Of a stretch of DNA of 64,000 nt, positions 48,233 through 58,348 are shown one piece after another. Each line of letters begins with the position of its first letter. The stretch's first letter is position 1. Made by a program: the position numbers and the translations under genes. The stretch is from the NCBI GenBank assembly GCA_000472185.1, contig AVDB01000002.1, positions 62,001-126,000 of the forward strand. Reading direction: 5' to 3'. The notes beneath the pieces were generated by a model that worked only from the letters and a program-made list of their open reading frames with translations, did not search any database and was not told where the DNA came from. Origin of the DNA: Rhodobacteraceae bacterium HIMB11 (GTDB lineage: Bacteria > Pseudomonadota > Alphaproteobacteria > Rhodobacterales > Rhodobacteraceae).

Positions 48233-48822
48233 TCAGGATCGCGAAAATCCGCATCATTCCTGATGACAGCATATAAACGGTCCAGATAGGTTTTTTGCGG
48301 AATTTCCTCGGCGCCTAGGGTTTTCAAATGAGGCGTGATAAATTGGGTATCAAACAAACCAAACCCTGTATGACGCAACCGATGCACCAGATAGGCCAAT
48401 GCAATCTTGGACCCGTCCTTTTGATGGGAAAACATGCTTTCCCCGAAAAATGCACCGCCCAGCGTAACGCCGTAAACCCCCCCGATTAGATTGCCGTCGC
48501 GCCAAACCTCTAGGCATTGGGCATCACCTGATGCAAATAGGGTGCGATACATGTCGAAAATGGTTTCATTGATCCATGTTTCAGAGCGATCAGCGCAGGC
48601 AATAACCACCTCTTCGAATGCGGTGTTGACCCGAATGTCATAGTCACATTTCAGTAATGTACGCGAAAGAGAGCGGGAAACGTGAAACCCATTTAGTGGG
48701 ATAATCCCGCGCATGCGGGGTTCAATCCAATCGATGTCGGCAGAGTGGCGCGAACGGGCCATGGGGAATATCCCCAATGAATAGGCCCGCAAAATCGTAT
48801 CACGGGACCATTCATTTAACAT
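48181..48822 (-). CDS. aat: leucyl/phenylalanyl-tRNA-protein transferase
   Basis: Aat (213 aa) attaches Leu or Phe to proteins with N-terminal Lys or Arg, marking them for ClpAP. Conserved parts are YSLGIFPMARSR, WIEPRMRGIIPL, GGVYGVTLGGAFFGESMFS and FDTQFITPHLKTLGA. Start at ATG 48822, behind AAGGAT, rather than the GTG three bases earlier. The C-terminus extends 52 bases into the opposite-strand DUF2155 gene. Confidence 0.93.
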   Translation of the reverse strand: MLNEWSRDTILRAYSLGIFPMARSRHSADIDWIEPRMRGIIPLNGFHVSRSLSRTLLKCDYDIRVNTAFEEVVIACADRSETWINETIFDMYRTLFASGDAQCLEVWRDGNLIGGVYGVTLGGAFFGESMFSHQKDGSKIALAYLVHRLRHTGFGLFDTQFITPHLKTLGAEEIPQKTYLDRLYAVIRNDADFRDPDYSPDVSAIAQRNTQTS

Positions 48823-48837
48823 CACGCATCCTTGGCA

Positions 48838-50187
48838 TTACGCCCCGTAGGTTTTTTCCAACCACTTTTCCAGCCAGTGGATATTGTAGGCCCCTGAATG
48901 GATGTCATCCTCGGCCAGCAGTTGGTTGAACAGCGGTACAGTGGTTTCTACACCGTCTACGATCAACTCGCTTAATGCGCGTTCAAGGCGGGCCAATGCC
49001 TCGGCACGATCGCGTCCATGCACAATCAACTTACCGATCAAACTGTCGTAGTAGGGTGGAATGGAATAGCCATTATAAAGCGCACTATCCATGCGCACAC
49101 CCAACCCACCGGGGGCGTGGTAGGCCGTCACCTTACCAGGGCAAGGCGCAAAATTTGGCAAACGTTCTGCGTTGATGCGCACTTCGATTGCATGGCCATT
49201 GATTTCCAGATCGTCCTGTTCAAACGATAGGGGTAGACCACTGGCAACTCTGATTTGTTCGCGTACCAAATCCACGCCAAAAATTCCCTCGGTCACGGGA
49301 TGTTCCACCTGCAGGCGCGTGTTCATTTCGATGAAATAAAATTCGCCGTTTTCGTACAGAAATTCGATGGTGCCTGCGCCGATGTAATTGATCTTGGCAA
49401 CGGCGTCGGCACAGATTTTACCAATACGCGCGCGTTCTTCCTCGGTGATGCAGGGGCCTGGTGCCTCTTCAAATACCTTTTGGTGACGACGTTGCAATGA
49501 ACAATCGCGTTCGCCCAAATGCACCGCTTTGCCTTTGCCATCGCCGAAAACTTGGATTTCAATATGGCGCGGTGTGGTCAGATATTTTTCGATATAGACC
49601 TCATCGTTGCCAAAGGCGGCTTTGCCCTCGGCGCGCGCTGTCATAAACGCCTGTTCCATTTCGTCGGCAGATTTTGCAACCTTCATGCCGCGCCCCCCAC
49701 CGCCAGCGGTGGCCTTAATGATTACGGGATAGCCGATTTCATCACCAATGCGTTTTGCATCCTCTAGCGTTGGCACACCACCATCGGACCCAGGAACACA
49801 GGGAACGCCAAGGTCCTTCATCGTGTCCTTTGCCGTGATTTTGTCGCCCATCACGCGAATATGTTCGGCAGTTGGACCAATAAACGTGATGTCATGATCT
49901 TCGACGATCTGCACGAAACGCGCGTTTTCAGACAGGAACCCATAGCCTGGGTGAATGGCCTGAGCGCCCGTGATTTCGCAGGCTGAAATGATTGCGGGCA
50001 TACATAGGTAACTATCGGTACCCGCGGCAGGCCCGATGCAAACGGATTCATCTGCCATGCGCACATGCATTGCATCCGCATCCGCAGTTGAATGTACCGC
50101 AACCGATTTGATGCCCATTTCGCGACAGGCGCGAATGACGCGCAATGCGATTTCACCCCGGTTGGCAATCAGAATTTTATCAAACAT
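48838..50187 (-). CDS. accC: acetyl-CoA carboxylase biotin carboxylase subunit
   Basis: Biotin carboxylase (449 aa), the ATP-dependent first half-reaction of fatty acid synthesis. The N-terminal [19 protein letters not shown] and the ATP-grasp glycine loop [14 protein letters not shown] near residue 160 are present. Catalytic-site segments [16 protein letters not shown] near 290 and the C-terminal domain are complete. It follows accB by nine bases. Confidence 0.97.
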   Translation of the reverse strand: MFDKILIANRGEIALRVIRACREMGIKSVAVHSTADADAMHVRMADESVCIGPAAGTDSYLCMPAIISACEITGAQAIHPGYGFLSENARFVQIVEDHDITFIGPTAEHIRVMGDKITAKDTMKDLGVPCVPGSDGGVPTLEDAKRIGDEIGYPVIIKATAGGGGRGMKVAKSADEMEQAFMTARAEGKAAFGNDEVYIEKYLTTPRHIEIQVFGDGKGKAVHLGERDCSLQRRHQKVFEEAPGPCITEEERARIGKICADAVAKINYIGAGTIEFLYENGEFYFIEMNTRLQVEHPVTEGIFGVDLVREQIRVASGLPLSFEQDDLEINGHAIEVRINAERLPNFAPCPGKVTAYHAPGGLGVRMDSALYNGYSIPPYYDSLIGKLIVHGRDRAEALARLERALSELIVDGVETTVPLFNQLLAEDDIHSGAYNIHWLEKWLEKTYGA

Positions 50188-50196
50188 TTCTGTGCC

Positions 50197-50694
50197 TTAT
50201 TCGATAATGACCAAAGGAGTTCCAAATTCAACAGCGGCGCCATCTTCAACCAAGATGCGCTTGATGGTGCCTGATTTTGGCGCTGGAATATGGTTCATCG
50301 TTTTCATCGCTTCGACGATCAATAGGGTATCACCCTCTGAAATGCTGGCGCCGACGGAAATGAACGCAGGTGCGCCTGGTTCGGCTTGCATGTAAACGGT
50401 ACCGACCATGGGCGATGGAACCGCACCTGGATGGGATGCGGGATCATCACTTGGCGCTGCTGGGGCCGCTGCCGCCGCGGGCGCTGCAGCTGGCACTGGC
50501 GCAGTTGCGGCGGCGACGGGTGCTGCTGTCATCACTGGGGCGGCGACGACACCACCGCGTGCGACACGCACGTTAAGGCTGTCGTCCTCTCCGTATTCAC
50601 GGCTTACTTCAAGCTCGTTTAAGTCGTTTTCACGCAAAAGCTCGGCCAATGCTTTGATGAATTCTACGTCCTGATCGCGATTGTTTTTTGTCAT
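50197..50694 (-). CDS. accB: biotin carboxyl carrier protein AccB
   Basis: Biotin carrier (165 aa). An N-terminal interaction segment ([22 protein letters not shown]) is joined by an Ala/Pro-rich linker (about residues 52-80) to the biotinyl domain, with the biotin lysine in [11 protein letters not shown]. Start at MTKNNRDQD behind the GAGGGA site, which itself abuts the earlier in-frame ATG at 50706. First gene of accBC, divergent from the acyl-CoA ligase. Confidence 0.95.
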   Translation of the reverse strand: MTKNNRDQDVEFIKALAELLRENDLNELEVSREYGEDDSLNVRVARGGVVAAPVMTAAPVAAATAPVPAAAPAAAAAPAAPSDDPASHPGAVPSPMVGTVYMQAEPGAPAFISVGASISEGDTLLIVEAMKTMNHIPAPKSGTIKRILVEDGAAVEFGTPLVIIE

Positions 50695-50928
50695 TTTATC
50701 CCTCAAGCGCCTATTTGGGTGCGTAATGCGTGCCCGTATCTGTTCGAATTGACCCTCTATACGCCAGAAAAACCGCCCTGAAAAGAGAGTTCGCTTTCCT
50801 GTTACAAAGTGATGAATTTTGTGAATTCAACCAGCAGTATCGCAAAATTTGCAGAATGACATTTGGCAGCGATTGCTTTTTCTGATCTCAGGGATAGTGT
50901 TTCGTATGTTGGCTGCAGGAGAGCGATG

Positions 50929-52416
50929 ATGAATTTGGCCAGTTGGCTTATGCGTACGGCGCAGGTTTCAGGGGACCAACCCGCACTTTTTCATGGCACA
51001 GATCAGATTGCGAATTATGCCAAATTGGCAAACATGGTGCAAAGCTGTGCGGCCTGGCTGCAGGATAACGGTGTTTCCGCCGGGGATCACATTGGTATTT
51101 TTATGAAAAATACACCTGAATATTTGGTGGTGTTTTATGGGATCTGGGCCGCGGGTGCGGTTGCCGTTCCGATCAATGGCAAATTACACCCCAAAGAGGC
51201 AGATTGGATTTTGGGAAATGCAGAGGCCAAATTTGTGTTCTGCTGCGATGGTTTGGGTGCGGCACTTTCTGAAATTGAGTGTTGCGTTCCTGTTTTTGTA
51301 CCTGCGCTAGGTGATTTCAAGGATGGACGCTCCTTTCACATTGTTGATCGACACAGCGATGATTTGGCGTGGTTGTTTTACACATCGGGCACCACAGGAC
51401 GGCCCAAGGGCGTGATGATCACTCATGGGATGATCCGCCAAATGGCGCTTGGGTATTTTGCAGATGTCGATAATGTAACTGCGCAGGATACGGCCCTTTA
51501 CGCGGCGCCAATGTCCCATGGCGCGGGGCTTTATAACATTATGCATATGCGGGTTGGCGCACGTCATGTTGTTCCAAAATCAGGTGGTTTTGAAGAAGGT
51601 GAAATTTTTGAATTGGCCCGTCACTTTGACAATGTGCATATGTTTGCTGCTCCCACGATGGTCAAACGCATAACGCAGATTGCCAAAAAGAACGGGGAAA
51701 CAGGCGCAGGCATCCGAACCATCGTTTACGCAGGCGGCCCCATGTATTTGGCTGACATTATCGAGGCGGTTGATCATTTCGGCCCAATTTTCGTTCAGGT
51801 CTATGGTCAGGGGGAATGCCCCATGGGCATTACAGCACTTTCGCGTGATGAGGTCTGTGATCGCATCCATCCCAATTGGAAAGAGCGGTTAAAGTCAGTT
51901 GGCCGTACCCAATCCACGGTTGAGGTTCAAATTGGGGACGAAAACGGAAATATTCTGCCCATTGGTGAAATCGGTGAAATCATGGTGCGTGGTGATTTGG
52001 TCATGCCTGGATATTGGAAAAACCCCGAAGCCAGCGAAAAAACACTGCGCAATGGATGGTTGCAAACGGGGGATATGGGGGCGATGGATCAGGATGGATA
52101 TGTCACCATGCATGATCGATCCAAGGATATGATCATTTCGGGTGGCACAAACATCTATCCCCGTGAAGTTGAAGAAGTTTTGATGACCCACCCCGATGTT
52201 ATTGAGGCATCTGTGGTCGGACGCCCAAATGCGGAGTGGGGTGAGGATGTGGTGGCTTTTGTTGTTGGGGATGTTTCAACGGATGCTTTGGATGATCTGT
52301 GTTTGTCGCAGATTGCGCGTTTCAAACGGCCCAAGGACTATGTGTTCCTCGATCAGTTGCCGAAAAATAACTATGGTAAAGTGTTGAAAACAGTCTTGCG
52401 CGAAAGCTTCAAATAA
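50929..52416 (+). CDS. AMP-forming acyl-CoA ligase of unknown substrate
   Basis: ANL-superfamily adenylating enzyme (495 aa). The P-loop YTSGTTGRPKGVMITHG is near residue 150. YGQGECPMG near 300, LQTGDMGAMDQDGY near 377 and GGTNIYPREVEEVL follow, and the C-terminal catalytic lysine is in KNNYGKVLK. These show carboxylate activation to acyl-CoA, but not which acid. An AGGAG lies seven bases before this ATG; an ATG three bases earlier is equally possible. It converges on acs, with a shared strong terminator between. Confidence 0.85.
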   Translation: MNLASWLMRTAQVSGDQPALFHGTDQIANYAKLANMVQSCAAWLQDNGVSAGDHIGIFMKNTPEYLVVFYGIWAAGAVAVPINGKLHPKEADWILGNAEAKFVFCCDGLGAALSEIECCVPVFVPALGDFKDGRSFHIVDRHSDDLAWLFYTSGTTGRPKGVMITHGMIRQMALGYFADVDNVTAQDTALYAAPMSHGAGLYNIMHMRVGARHVVPKSGGFEEGEIFELARHFDNVHMFAAPTMVKRITQIAKKNGETGAGIRTIVYAGGPMYLADIIEAVDHFGPIFVQVYGQGECPMGITALSRDEVCDRIHPNWKERLKSVGRTQSTVEVQIGDENGNILPIGEIGEIMVRGDLVMPGYWKNPEASEKTLRNGWLQTGDMGAMDQDGYVTMHDRSKDMIISGGTNIYPREVEEVLMTHPDVIEASVVGRPNAEWGEDVVAFVVGDVSTDALDDLCLSQIARFKRPKDYVFLDQLPKNNYGKVLKTVLRESFK

Positions 52417-52419
52417 ATA

Positions 52420-52448
52420 GGGCCGATCCATGGATCGGCCCCGTTTTT
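52420..52448 (+). terminator. terminator after the acyl-CoA ligase gene
   Basis: A perfect 22-base palindrome (52420-52441) of 11-base arms followed by CGTTTTTTA. It ends the ligase transcript and lies 18 bases from the converging acs stop. Confidence 0.85.
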
Positions 52449-52466
52449 TAGTGTTGCTAAGTTTGC

Positions 52467-54413
52467 TTAGTCTTTGCGGTTCATGCGGTTTGCGATCAGA
52501 TCGTCAACCACTGCTGGTTCCGCCAATGTGGATGTGTCACCCAATGCACCAAAATCGTCCTCCGCAATTTTGCGCAGGATACGGCGCATGATTTTACCTG
52601 AACGAGTTTTCGGCAGGCCAGGGGCCCATTGGATCAAATCAGGTGATGCAATTGGGCCGATTTCCTTGCGTACCCAGTTGCGCAGCTCTAGGCGCAATTC
52701 ATCGCTTGGCTCTTCGCCTGCCATTAATGTGACATAGCAGTAGATGCCTTGGCCCTTGATGTCGTGTGGATAGCCCACAACAGCCGCCTCTGACACTTTT
52801 GCATGTGCGACAAGCGCGCTTTCAACTTCTGCGGTGCCCATACGGTGACCTGATACGTTGATCACGTCATCAACACGACCTGTGATCCAATAATACCCGT
52901 CCGCGTCACGACGGCATCCGTCGCCCGAGAAATAGTATCCTTTGTAATCTGCAAAGTAGGTTTTGATGAAACGGTCGTGATCGCCGTATACCGTGCGCAT
53001 TTGGCCAGGCCAGCTGTCCTTCATGCATAACACGCCTTCGGCTGCGGTTTCGGTGATTTCTGCACCAGATTGTGGATCCAGCAAAACAGGTTGAACACCA
53101 AAGAAGGGTGTCGTTGCAGACCCTGGCTTGGTTGCTGTTGCACCGGGAAGGGGTGTCAAGAGGTGACCGCCCGTTTCAGTTTGCCACCATGTGTCCACGA
53201 TGGGGCAGTTTCCTTTGCCGACCACGTCGTTATACCAAATCCATGCCTCTGGGTTGATGGGCTCACCCACTGTTCCCAAAACTTTCAAGGATGATAGATC
53301 GCATTTTTCAACAAATTCGTTGCCCTGACCCATCAATGCGCGGATCGCTGTTGGGGCAGTGTAGAATTGGTTTACGCTGTGCTTTTCGCAGACCTGCCAG
53401 AAACGTGATGCATCTGGATATGTCGGAACGCCTTCAAACATCAGTGTTGTTGCACCGTTGGTAAGTGGACCATAAACGATATAGCTGTGTCCCGTGACCC
53501 AACCGACGTCGGCTGTACACCAATAAATATCACCTTCGTGATAATCAAAGACGTATTCGTGTGTCATGGATGCCCAAACAAGGTAACCACCTGTTGTGTG
53601 CACAACACCCTTTGGGGCACCCGTTGAACCAGATGTGTATAGGATGAATAGCGGATCTTCTGCATTCATGGCTTCGGGTGCGCAGTCTGCTGACGCCTCT
53701 GCCATAGCCGCAGTGTATGAATGGTCACGGCCATCTTTCATCGCAACATCGCCAGAGGTACGCTCAACCACAAGCGTTTGAACGTCGCCGCAAATCTCCA
53801 ATGCTTTGTCAACATTTGCTTTCAGCGGTGTGTTGCGCCCACCACGGGGTGCTTCGTCTGCTGTGACGATCAGGGATGCTTTACATCCGTCGACGCGCGC
53901 AGCCAAAGCTTCCGGGGAGAAACCAGCGAAAACGATAGAATGGATAGCACCGATGCGCGCGCAGGCCAACATCGCATATGCGGCCTCTGGAATCATCGGA
54001 AGATAAAGAACCACGCGGTCTCCTTTGCCAACGCCCATGTTTTTGTAAACGTTTGCAAGTTTTGACACCTGTGCGTGCAATTCATTGTATGTGATGTGCT
54101 TTGACTCATCTGGGTTGTCGCCTTCCCAAATGATGGCGGTCTGATCGCCGCGTGTCGCCAGATGACGGTCAATACAGTTGGCAGCAACGTTTAGTTCGCC
54201 GTCCTCAAACCATTTGATCGAAACATCAGGGTAAGCATAGTTAACATTTTTAACTTTTGTAAATGGCGTCATCCAATCGACGCGCTTACCATGTTCGGCC
54301 CAAAAGGTCTCTGGATCGTTTACAGATGCGGCGTACATCGCATCGTACTTGTCTTTGTTGATATGTGCATTTGCAATGAAATCAGCACTTGGTGGGTACA
54401 TTTTATCTGACAT
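52467..54413 (-). CDS. acs: acetyl-CoA synthetase
   Basis: Acetate-CoA ligase (648 aa), converting acetate, ATP and CoA to acetyl-CoA through acetyl-AMP. The P-loop [19 protein letters not shown] is near residue 260. [11 protein letters not shown] near 410, [18 protein letters not shown] near 520 and [13 protein letters not shown] near 605, whose lysine is the acetylation-controlled residue, are all present. AGGGGG precedes the ATG. It lies last in a minus-strand run behind the LIV-type ABC genes, 79 bases after livF, suggesting linked use. Confidence 0.96.
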   Translation of the reverse strand: MSDKMYPPSADFIANAHINKDKYDAMYAASVNDPETFWAEHGKRVDWMTPFTKVKNVNYAYPDVSIKWFEDGELNVAANCIDRHLATRGDQTAIIWEGDNPDESKHITYNELHAQVSKLANVYKNMGVGKGDRVVLYLPMIPEAAYAMLACARIGAIHSIVFAGFSPEALAARVDGCKASLIVTADEAPRGGRNTPLKANVDKALEICGDVQTLVVERTSGDVAMKDGRDHSYTAAMAEASADCAPEAMNAEDPLFILYTSGSTGAPKGVVHTTGGYLVWASMTHEYVFDYHEGDIYWCTADVGWVTGHSYIVYGPLTNGATTLMFEGVPTYPDASRFWQVCEKHSVNQFYTAPTAIRALMGQGNEFVEKCDLSSLKVLGTVGEPINPEAWIWYNDVVGKGNCPIVDTWWQTETGGHLLTPLPGATATKPGSATTPFFGVQPVLLDPQSGAEITETAAEGVLCMKDSWPGQMRTVYGDHDRFIKTYFADYKGYYFSGDGCRRDADGYYWITGRVDDVINVSGHRMGTAEVESALVAHAKVSEAAVVGYPHDIKGQGIYCYVTLMAGEEPSDELRLELRNWVRKEIGPIASPDLIQWAPGLPKTRSGKIMRRILRKIAEDDFGALGDTSTLAEPAVVDDLIANRMNRKD

Positions 54414-54492
54414 GAGTTCCCCCTAAGGTCGTGAATGTATCTGTATATGCAGGGTTTCCCAAGGCCGGTCTATCCGACCTTGGGACAATGGA

Positions 54493-55230
54493 TTAGATCG
54501 CCAAATATTCAGCGCGCAGTTCTGCGTTATCCAAAACTTCTTTGGCAGAGCCGTCAAATACAATGGATCCTGTGTCCATGATCACAGAACGGTCGGCCAA
54601 TTCCAGCGCGCGAACAGCGTTTTGTTCAACGATAATTGTTGTGATGCCTTGGGCCTTAATCGTTTGAAGCGTCTTTTCGATTTCATCAACGATAACAGGC
54701 GCCAAACCTTCGTAAGGTTCGTCCAAAAGAAGAACTTTAATGTCACGGGCCAAGGCACGCGCGATGGACAACATCTGCTGTTCACCACCTGATAATGTCA
54801 CGCCTTCTTGTTTGCGACGTTCGCCCAAACGTGGGAACAGCTCATAGATGCGATCAATGCCCCAACCAATGGGTTCAACGATTTGCGCCAGTTGAAGATT
54901 TTCTTCCACTGTTAGACCAGGAATGATGCGACGATCCTCCGGAACTAGGGCGATACCGTTTACGGCCGCTTCGTGGCTGGACATTGAGTGCAGGTGTTTG
55001 TGGTCAAGCCAAATTTCACCTTTCACCAATGCGGGGTCATCCAAACGTGCGATTGACCGCAAGGTCGATGTTTTACCAGCACCGTTACGTCCCAAAAGCG
55101 CAAGGATTTCACCTTCGTGTACGTTAAAGCTGACGCCCTGCACGATGTAGCTTTCGCCGTAGTAGGCGTGAATGTCATGCACAGACAGAAATGCGGGTGC
55201 ATGTGAGTCCATTGCTAAGTTTCCACTCAT
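54493..55230 (-). CDS. LIV-type ABC transporter ATP-binding protein (LivF-like)
   Basis: ATPase (245 aa) of a branched-chain-amino-acid-type importer. Walker A GRNGAGKTSTLRSI near 44, signature LSGGEQQMLSIARAL near 145, and Walker B VLLLDEPYEGLAP near 167 are intact. AAGGAGA precedes the ATG. It is the fourth of five importer genes read leftwards from the binding protein. Energises uptake; substrate unknown. Confidence 0.93.
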   Translation of the reverse strand: MSGNLAMDSHAPAFLSVHDIHAYYGESYIVQGVSFNVHEGEILALLGRNGAGKTSTLRSIARLDDPALVKGEIWLDHKHLHSMSSHEAAVNGIALVPEDRRIIPGLTVEENLQLAQIVEPIGWGIDRIYELFPRLGERRKQEGVTLSGGEQQMLSIARALARDIKVLLLDEPYEGLAPVIVDEIEKTLQTIKAQGITTIIVEQNAVRALELADRSVIMDTGSIVFDGSAKEVLDNAELRAEYLAI

Positions 55231-55242
55231 TTCTCTGTCTCC

Positions 55243-55998
55243 TTACGCCGATTCGCCAAGATAGGCTTCTTTCACCTTTGGGTGGCCTTTGATTTTCTCA
55301 GGCACATCCTCGACCAAAGGTGTCCCTTGGGCCAAAACGGTGATGCGATCTGCCAAAGAGAACACAACATGCATATCGTGTTCGATGATTGCGATTGTGA
55401 TGTCGCGCTCTTCTTTGATTTCTTTCAACAGATCAATTGTGTTGTTCGTGTCGGCACGTGCCATGCCCGCTGTCGGTTCATCCAACAGCAACAGACGCGG
55501 CTGCTGACTTAGACACATACCGATTTCCAGGCGACGTTTGTCACCACGAGATAGGGACGCGGCATGCATATGCCGTTTGTCAGCCATGTTCATTTCCTCT
55601 AACTCGTTTTCCGCTTGTTCAACTACGTCCTTGTGCGACATGAAGTCGGAAATGGCATCCAATGCAAAGGCACCGTCGCGCTTGGCAAAAATTGGGATCA
55701 TCATATTTTCAAAAACAGTCAGATCGCCAAAGATTTCTGGTGTTTGGAACACGCGCGAAATACCAAGTTGGTTAATTTCATAGGGCGTGCGTCCCAAAAC
55801 CGACTGGCCGTCAAACATAACGCTGCCTGTGTCGGGGATCAATTTACCGATCAAGCAGTTCAACAATGTTGATTTGCCTGCACCGTTTGGTCCGATGATC
55901 GCGTGGCATGTGTTTTCCTCGACGTTCAAGGTCACATCACTTAGGGCCTGAAGACCACCAAAGCGTTTGCCTACATCTTTTATATCAAGAATACCCAT
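55243..55998 (-). CDS. LIV-type ABC transporter ATP-binding protein (LivG-like)
   Basis: Second ATPase (251 aa) of the importer. Walker A is GPNGAGKSTLLNC near 38 and Walker B is LLLLDEPTAGMA near 167. The signature loop reads LSRGDKRRLEIGM instead of the common LSxGQ/E type, so the usual Gln or Glu is replaced by Asp. The C-terminal extension with LAQGTPLVEDVPEKIKGHP is the LivG type. It forms a heterodimer with the LivF-like protein. Confidence 0.92.
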   Translation of the reverse strand: MGILDIKDVGKRFGGLQALSDVTLNVEENTCHAIIGPNGAGKSTLLNCLIGKLIPDTGSVMFDGQSVLGRTPYEINQLGISRVFQTPEIFGDLTVFENMMIPIFAKRDGAFALDAISDFMSHKDVVEQAENELEEMNMADKRHMHAASLSRGDKRRLEIGMCLSQQPRLLLLDEPTAGMARADTNNTIDLLKEIKEERDITIAIIEHDMHVVFSLADRITVLAQGTPLVEDVPEKIKGHPKVKEAYLGESA

Positions 55999-56012
55999 TG
56001 TTCATGTACTCC

Positions 56013-57200
56013 TTATTCTGCAGGCTTCTGCTCAGCAGCATCGTTTTTGTTTTTTGAGAATGAGCGTGAGATACGCTGTCCCAACTCAACCAAGCCACCC
56101 GGCAAGAAGATGATGACGCCCATGAACATTAGACCCAATGTTAGGTGCCAACCCTTACCGATGAACGGATAGATGATTGTCACAACGAAATCCTCAAGCC
56201 CATCTGGCAGGAATGAGAACCACTTGTGTAGAAGGTTGCTGTTGATCTTTGAGAAGATGTTTTCAAAGTACTTGATCAAACCTGCACCCAAAACTGGGCC
56301 GATCAAGGTGCCAACACCGCCAAGGATTGTCATCAAAACAACCTCACCGGATGCAGTCCACTGCATACGCTCCGCACCGGCAAGTGGGTCCATCGCAACC
56401 ATCAAGCCACCAGCAAGTCCCGCATACATGCCAGAGATGACAAAGCATGCAAGCATATAGGGGCGTGTGTTCAAACCTGTATAGTTCAAGCGTTGTTGGT
56501 TTGATTTGATCGCACGCAACATAATTCCAAATGGCGAACGGAAGATCCTGATCGCGACGTAGAAAGCAATCAACATGATGATCCCCGCGACATAGTAGCC
56601 TGCATTGAATGTCCACAGCCAACCTGCAACATTAACCTGTAGGCTATCGCCCATTTCCAAACCAAATAAATTCGGTGCGGGGATATTTCCGCTGTCGTTC
56701 ACACCATCAAGAATGCGTGGATCGTTCAGTGCAGTCTGTAGACCGGTTTCGCCGCCCGTAATGGGTGTCAAAACAGATGCTGCCAATGCAAAGGACATTT
56801 GTGCGAAGGCAAGGGTCAAAATCGAAAAATAAATCCCCGAACGACGAAGCGAGATATAACCAATCAAGATTGCGAATAGTCCCGCGACAACCGTTGAAAT
56901 CAGGATCGCTGGGATGACGTTGATTGTCAGCAATTTTAGCATCCAAACGCCCGCATATGATCCGGCGCCTAAGAAAGCGGCATGACCAAATGATAGGTAA
57001 CCCGTTAGGCCAAATAGGATGTTAAACCCGATTGCAAAAATCCCAAAGATTACGAAACGCTGCATCAAGTCAGGGTAACCTGCGTTGAATTGCGCAAGCG
57101 CGCTGTTTTCAGGGAATGGGTTTAGCAAAACTGGCGCAAGTGCAACCAATACTGCGACAGCGATCAAAAGTGATGTGTCTTTTTTAGAAAGTCCAAGCAT
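56013..57200 (-). CDS. LIV-type ABC transporter permease (LivM-like)
   Basis: Membrane permease (395 aa) with about ten hydrophobic helices. Family features are [25 protein letters not shown] near residue 60 and the [21 protein letters not shown] segment near 293, which contacts the ATPases. A charged C-terminal tail ([16 protein letters not shown]) is somewhat long. GGAGGA precedes the ATG; livH stops two bases upstream. Confidence 0.92.
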   Translation of the reverse strand: MLGLSKKDTSLLIAVAVLVALAPVLLNPFPENSALAQFNAGYPDLMQRFVIFGIFAIGFNILFGLTGYLSFGHAAFLGAGSYAGVWMLKLLTINVIPAILISTVVAGLFAILIGYISLRRSGIYFSILTLAFAQMSFALAASVLTPITGGETGLQTALNDPRILDGVNDSGNIPAPNLFGLEMGDSLQVNVAGWLWTFNAGYYVAGIIMLIAFYVAIRIFRSPFGIMLRAIKSNQQRLNYTGLNTRPYMLACFVISGMYAGLAGGLMVAMDPLAGAERMQWTASGEVVLMTILGGVGTLIGPVLGAGLIKYFENIFSKINSNLLHKWFSFLPDGLEDFVVTIIYPFIGKGWHLTLGLMFMGVIIFLPGGLVELGQRISRSFSKNKNDAAEQKPAE

Positions 57201-57202
57201 GA

Positions 57203-58234
57203 TTAGTCCTCCATCACGCCTTTACGGCCCATCAATCCACGTGGACGGGTCAATAGAATAATGATCGCCGCCAGATAGATGACGACTTGGTTGATGCCGG
57301 GCAGAACCTCGATCACTTGGCGCATTGACGCAAAGCTTTCAAGAATACCCAAAACAAGGCCAGCGAGGATCGCTCCAGGAAGCGAGCCCATGCCGCCAAC
57401 AACAACCACAACGAACGAAATCACAAGGAAATCCATGCCCATGTGATAGTTTGGCGGGTTGATAGGTGTGTACATAACCCCGGCCAAGCCTGCGACCGCA
57501 GCCGCGATGCCGAACATAACGGTGAAGCGGCGGTCAATGTTGATGCCCAATAGGCCAACAGTTTCGCGGTCTGCCATACCTGCGCGAACCACCATGCCGA
57601 ATGTTGTGAATTGCAAGAATGCAAAGACAGCACCGATGAGGACCATTGCAAAGCAGAAATAAACAATACGCCAGTAAGGATAGATGATAGAACCAGGATC
57701 CATTCCGATAAGAGCGCCGAAGTCAAATGAACCGATAAACGCTTCGGGTGCTGGGGTTGGGATCTGGTTTGCACCATAATAATATTTCACGATTTCCTGC
57801 AAAACGATCGCAAGGCCAAATGTCACAAGGATCTGGTCAGCGTGTGGACGTTTGTAGAAATGTTTGATTAGGCCGCGCTCCATGATCACGCCGATGGCGA
57901 TCATGACAGGAATTGCGAACAGAATGGACAGTGGAACAGACCAATCAATGATTGCTTGACCTGTGGCTTCGCCAAACCAGTCATTCACATATGGAACCTC
58001 AACTTTCAGAGGGTTTCCAAGGAAGTCTTTCTTGGTCTCATCAATAACAGTGTGAGAGATTGTCAAGATACGGCTTAGTGTTACGGCGCAAAACGCGCCA
58101 AGCATAAAGAGTGCACCATGTGCAAAGTTAACGACACCCAGTGTGCCGAAAATCAGCGTTAGACCCAGGGCGATCAGCGCATAGGCACTGCCCTTGTCCA
58201 ACCCGTTCAGGATTTGAAGAATGATTTGGTCCAT
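57203..58234 (-). CDS. LIV-type ABC transporter permease (LivH-like)
   Basis: Permease (343 aa) with eight or more helices. Family stretches are [25 protein letters not shown] at the N-terminus and [23 protein letters not shown] near residue 285. A loop of about 35 residues near 60-95 ([20 protein letters not shown]) is longer than in classical LivH and resembles the urea or amide-type relatives. Start at [11 protein letters not shown]; a longer frame to 58273 looks spurious. Confidence 0.9.
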   Translation of the reverse strand: MDQIILQILNGLDKGSAYALIALGLTLIFGTLGVVNFAHGALFMLGAFCAVTLSRILTISHTVIDETKKDFLGNPLKVEVPYVNDWFGEATGQAIIDWSVPLSILFAIPVMIAIGVIMERGLIKHFYKRPHADQILVTFGLAIVLQEIVKYYYGANQIPTPAPEAFIGSFDFGALIGMDPGSIIYPYWRIVYFCFAMVLIGAVFAFLQFTTFGMVVRAGMADRETVGLLGINIDRRFTVMFGIAAAVAGLAGVMYTPINPPNYHMGMDFLVISFVVVVVGGMGSLPGAILAGLVLGILESFASMRQVIEVLPGINQVVIYLAAIIILLTRPRGLMGRKGVMED

Positions 58235-58317
58235 TTGGCCCCCTAGACCCTGCTGTGAGGTCGAGATGTACAAAAGCTTGTGAAAGCTGCGTCGATTTAG
58301 TTGTGAGTGAGAGAGTT

Positions 58318-58340
58318 GGCCCCGCAGAAACTGCGAGGCC
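58318..58340 (-). terminator. hairpin between binding protein and permease genes
   Basis: Nine paired positions with one mismatch around an AAA (TTT in the transcript) loop, just past the binding protein stop. There is no U-run. Such a 3' hairpin typically keeps binding-protein mRNA more abundant than the permease part. Confidence 0.55.
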
Positions 58341-58348
58341 TGGGTGTA

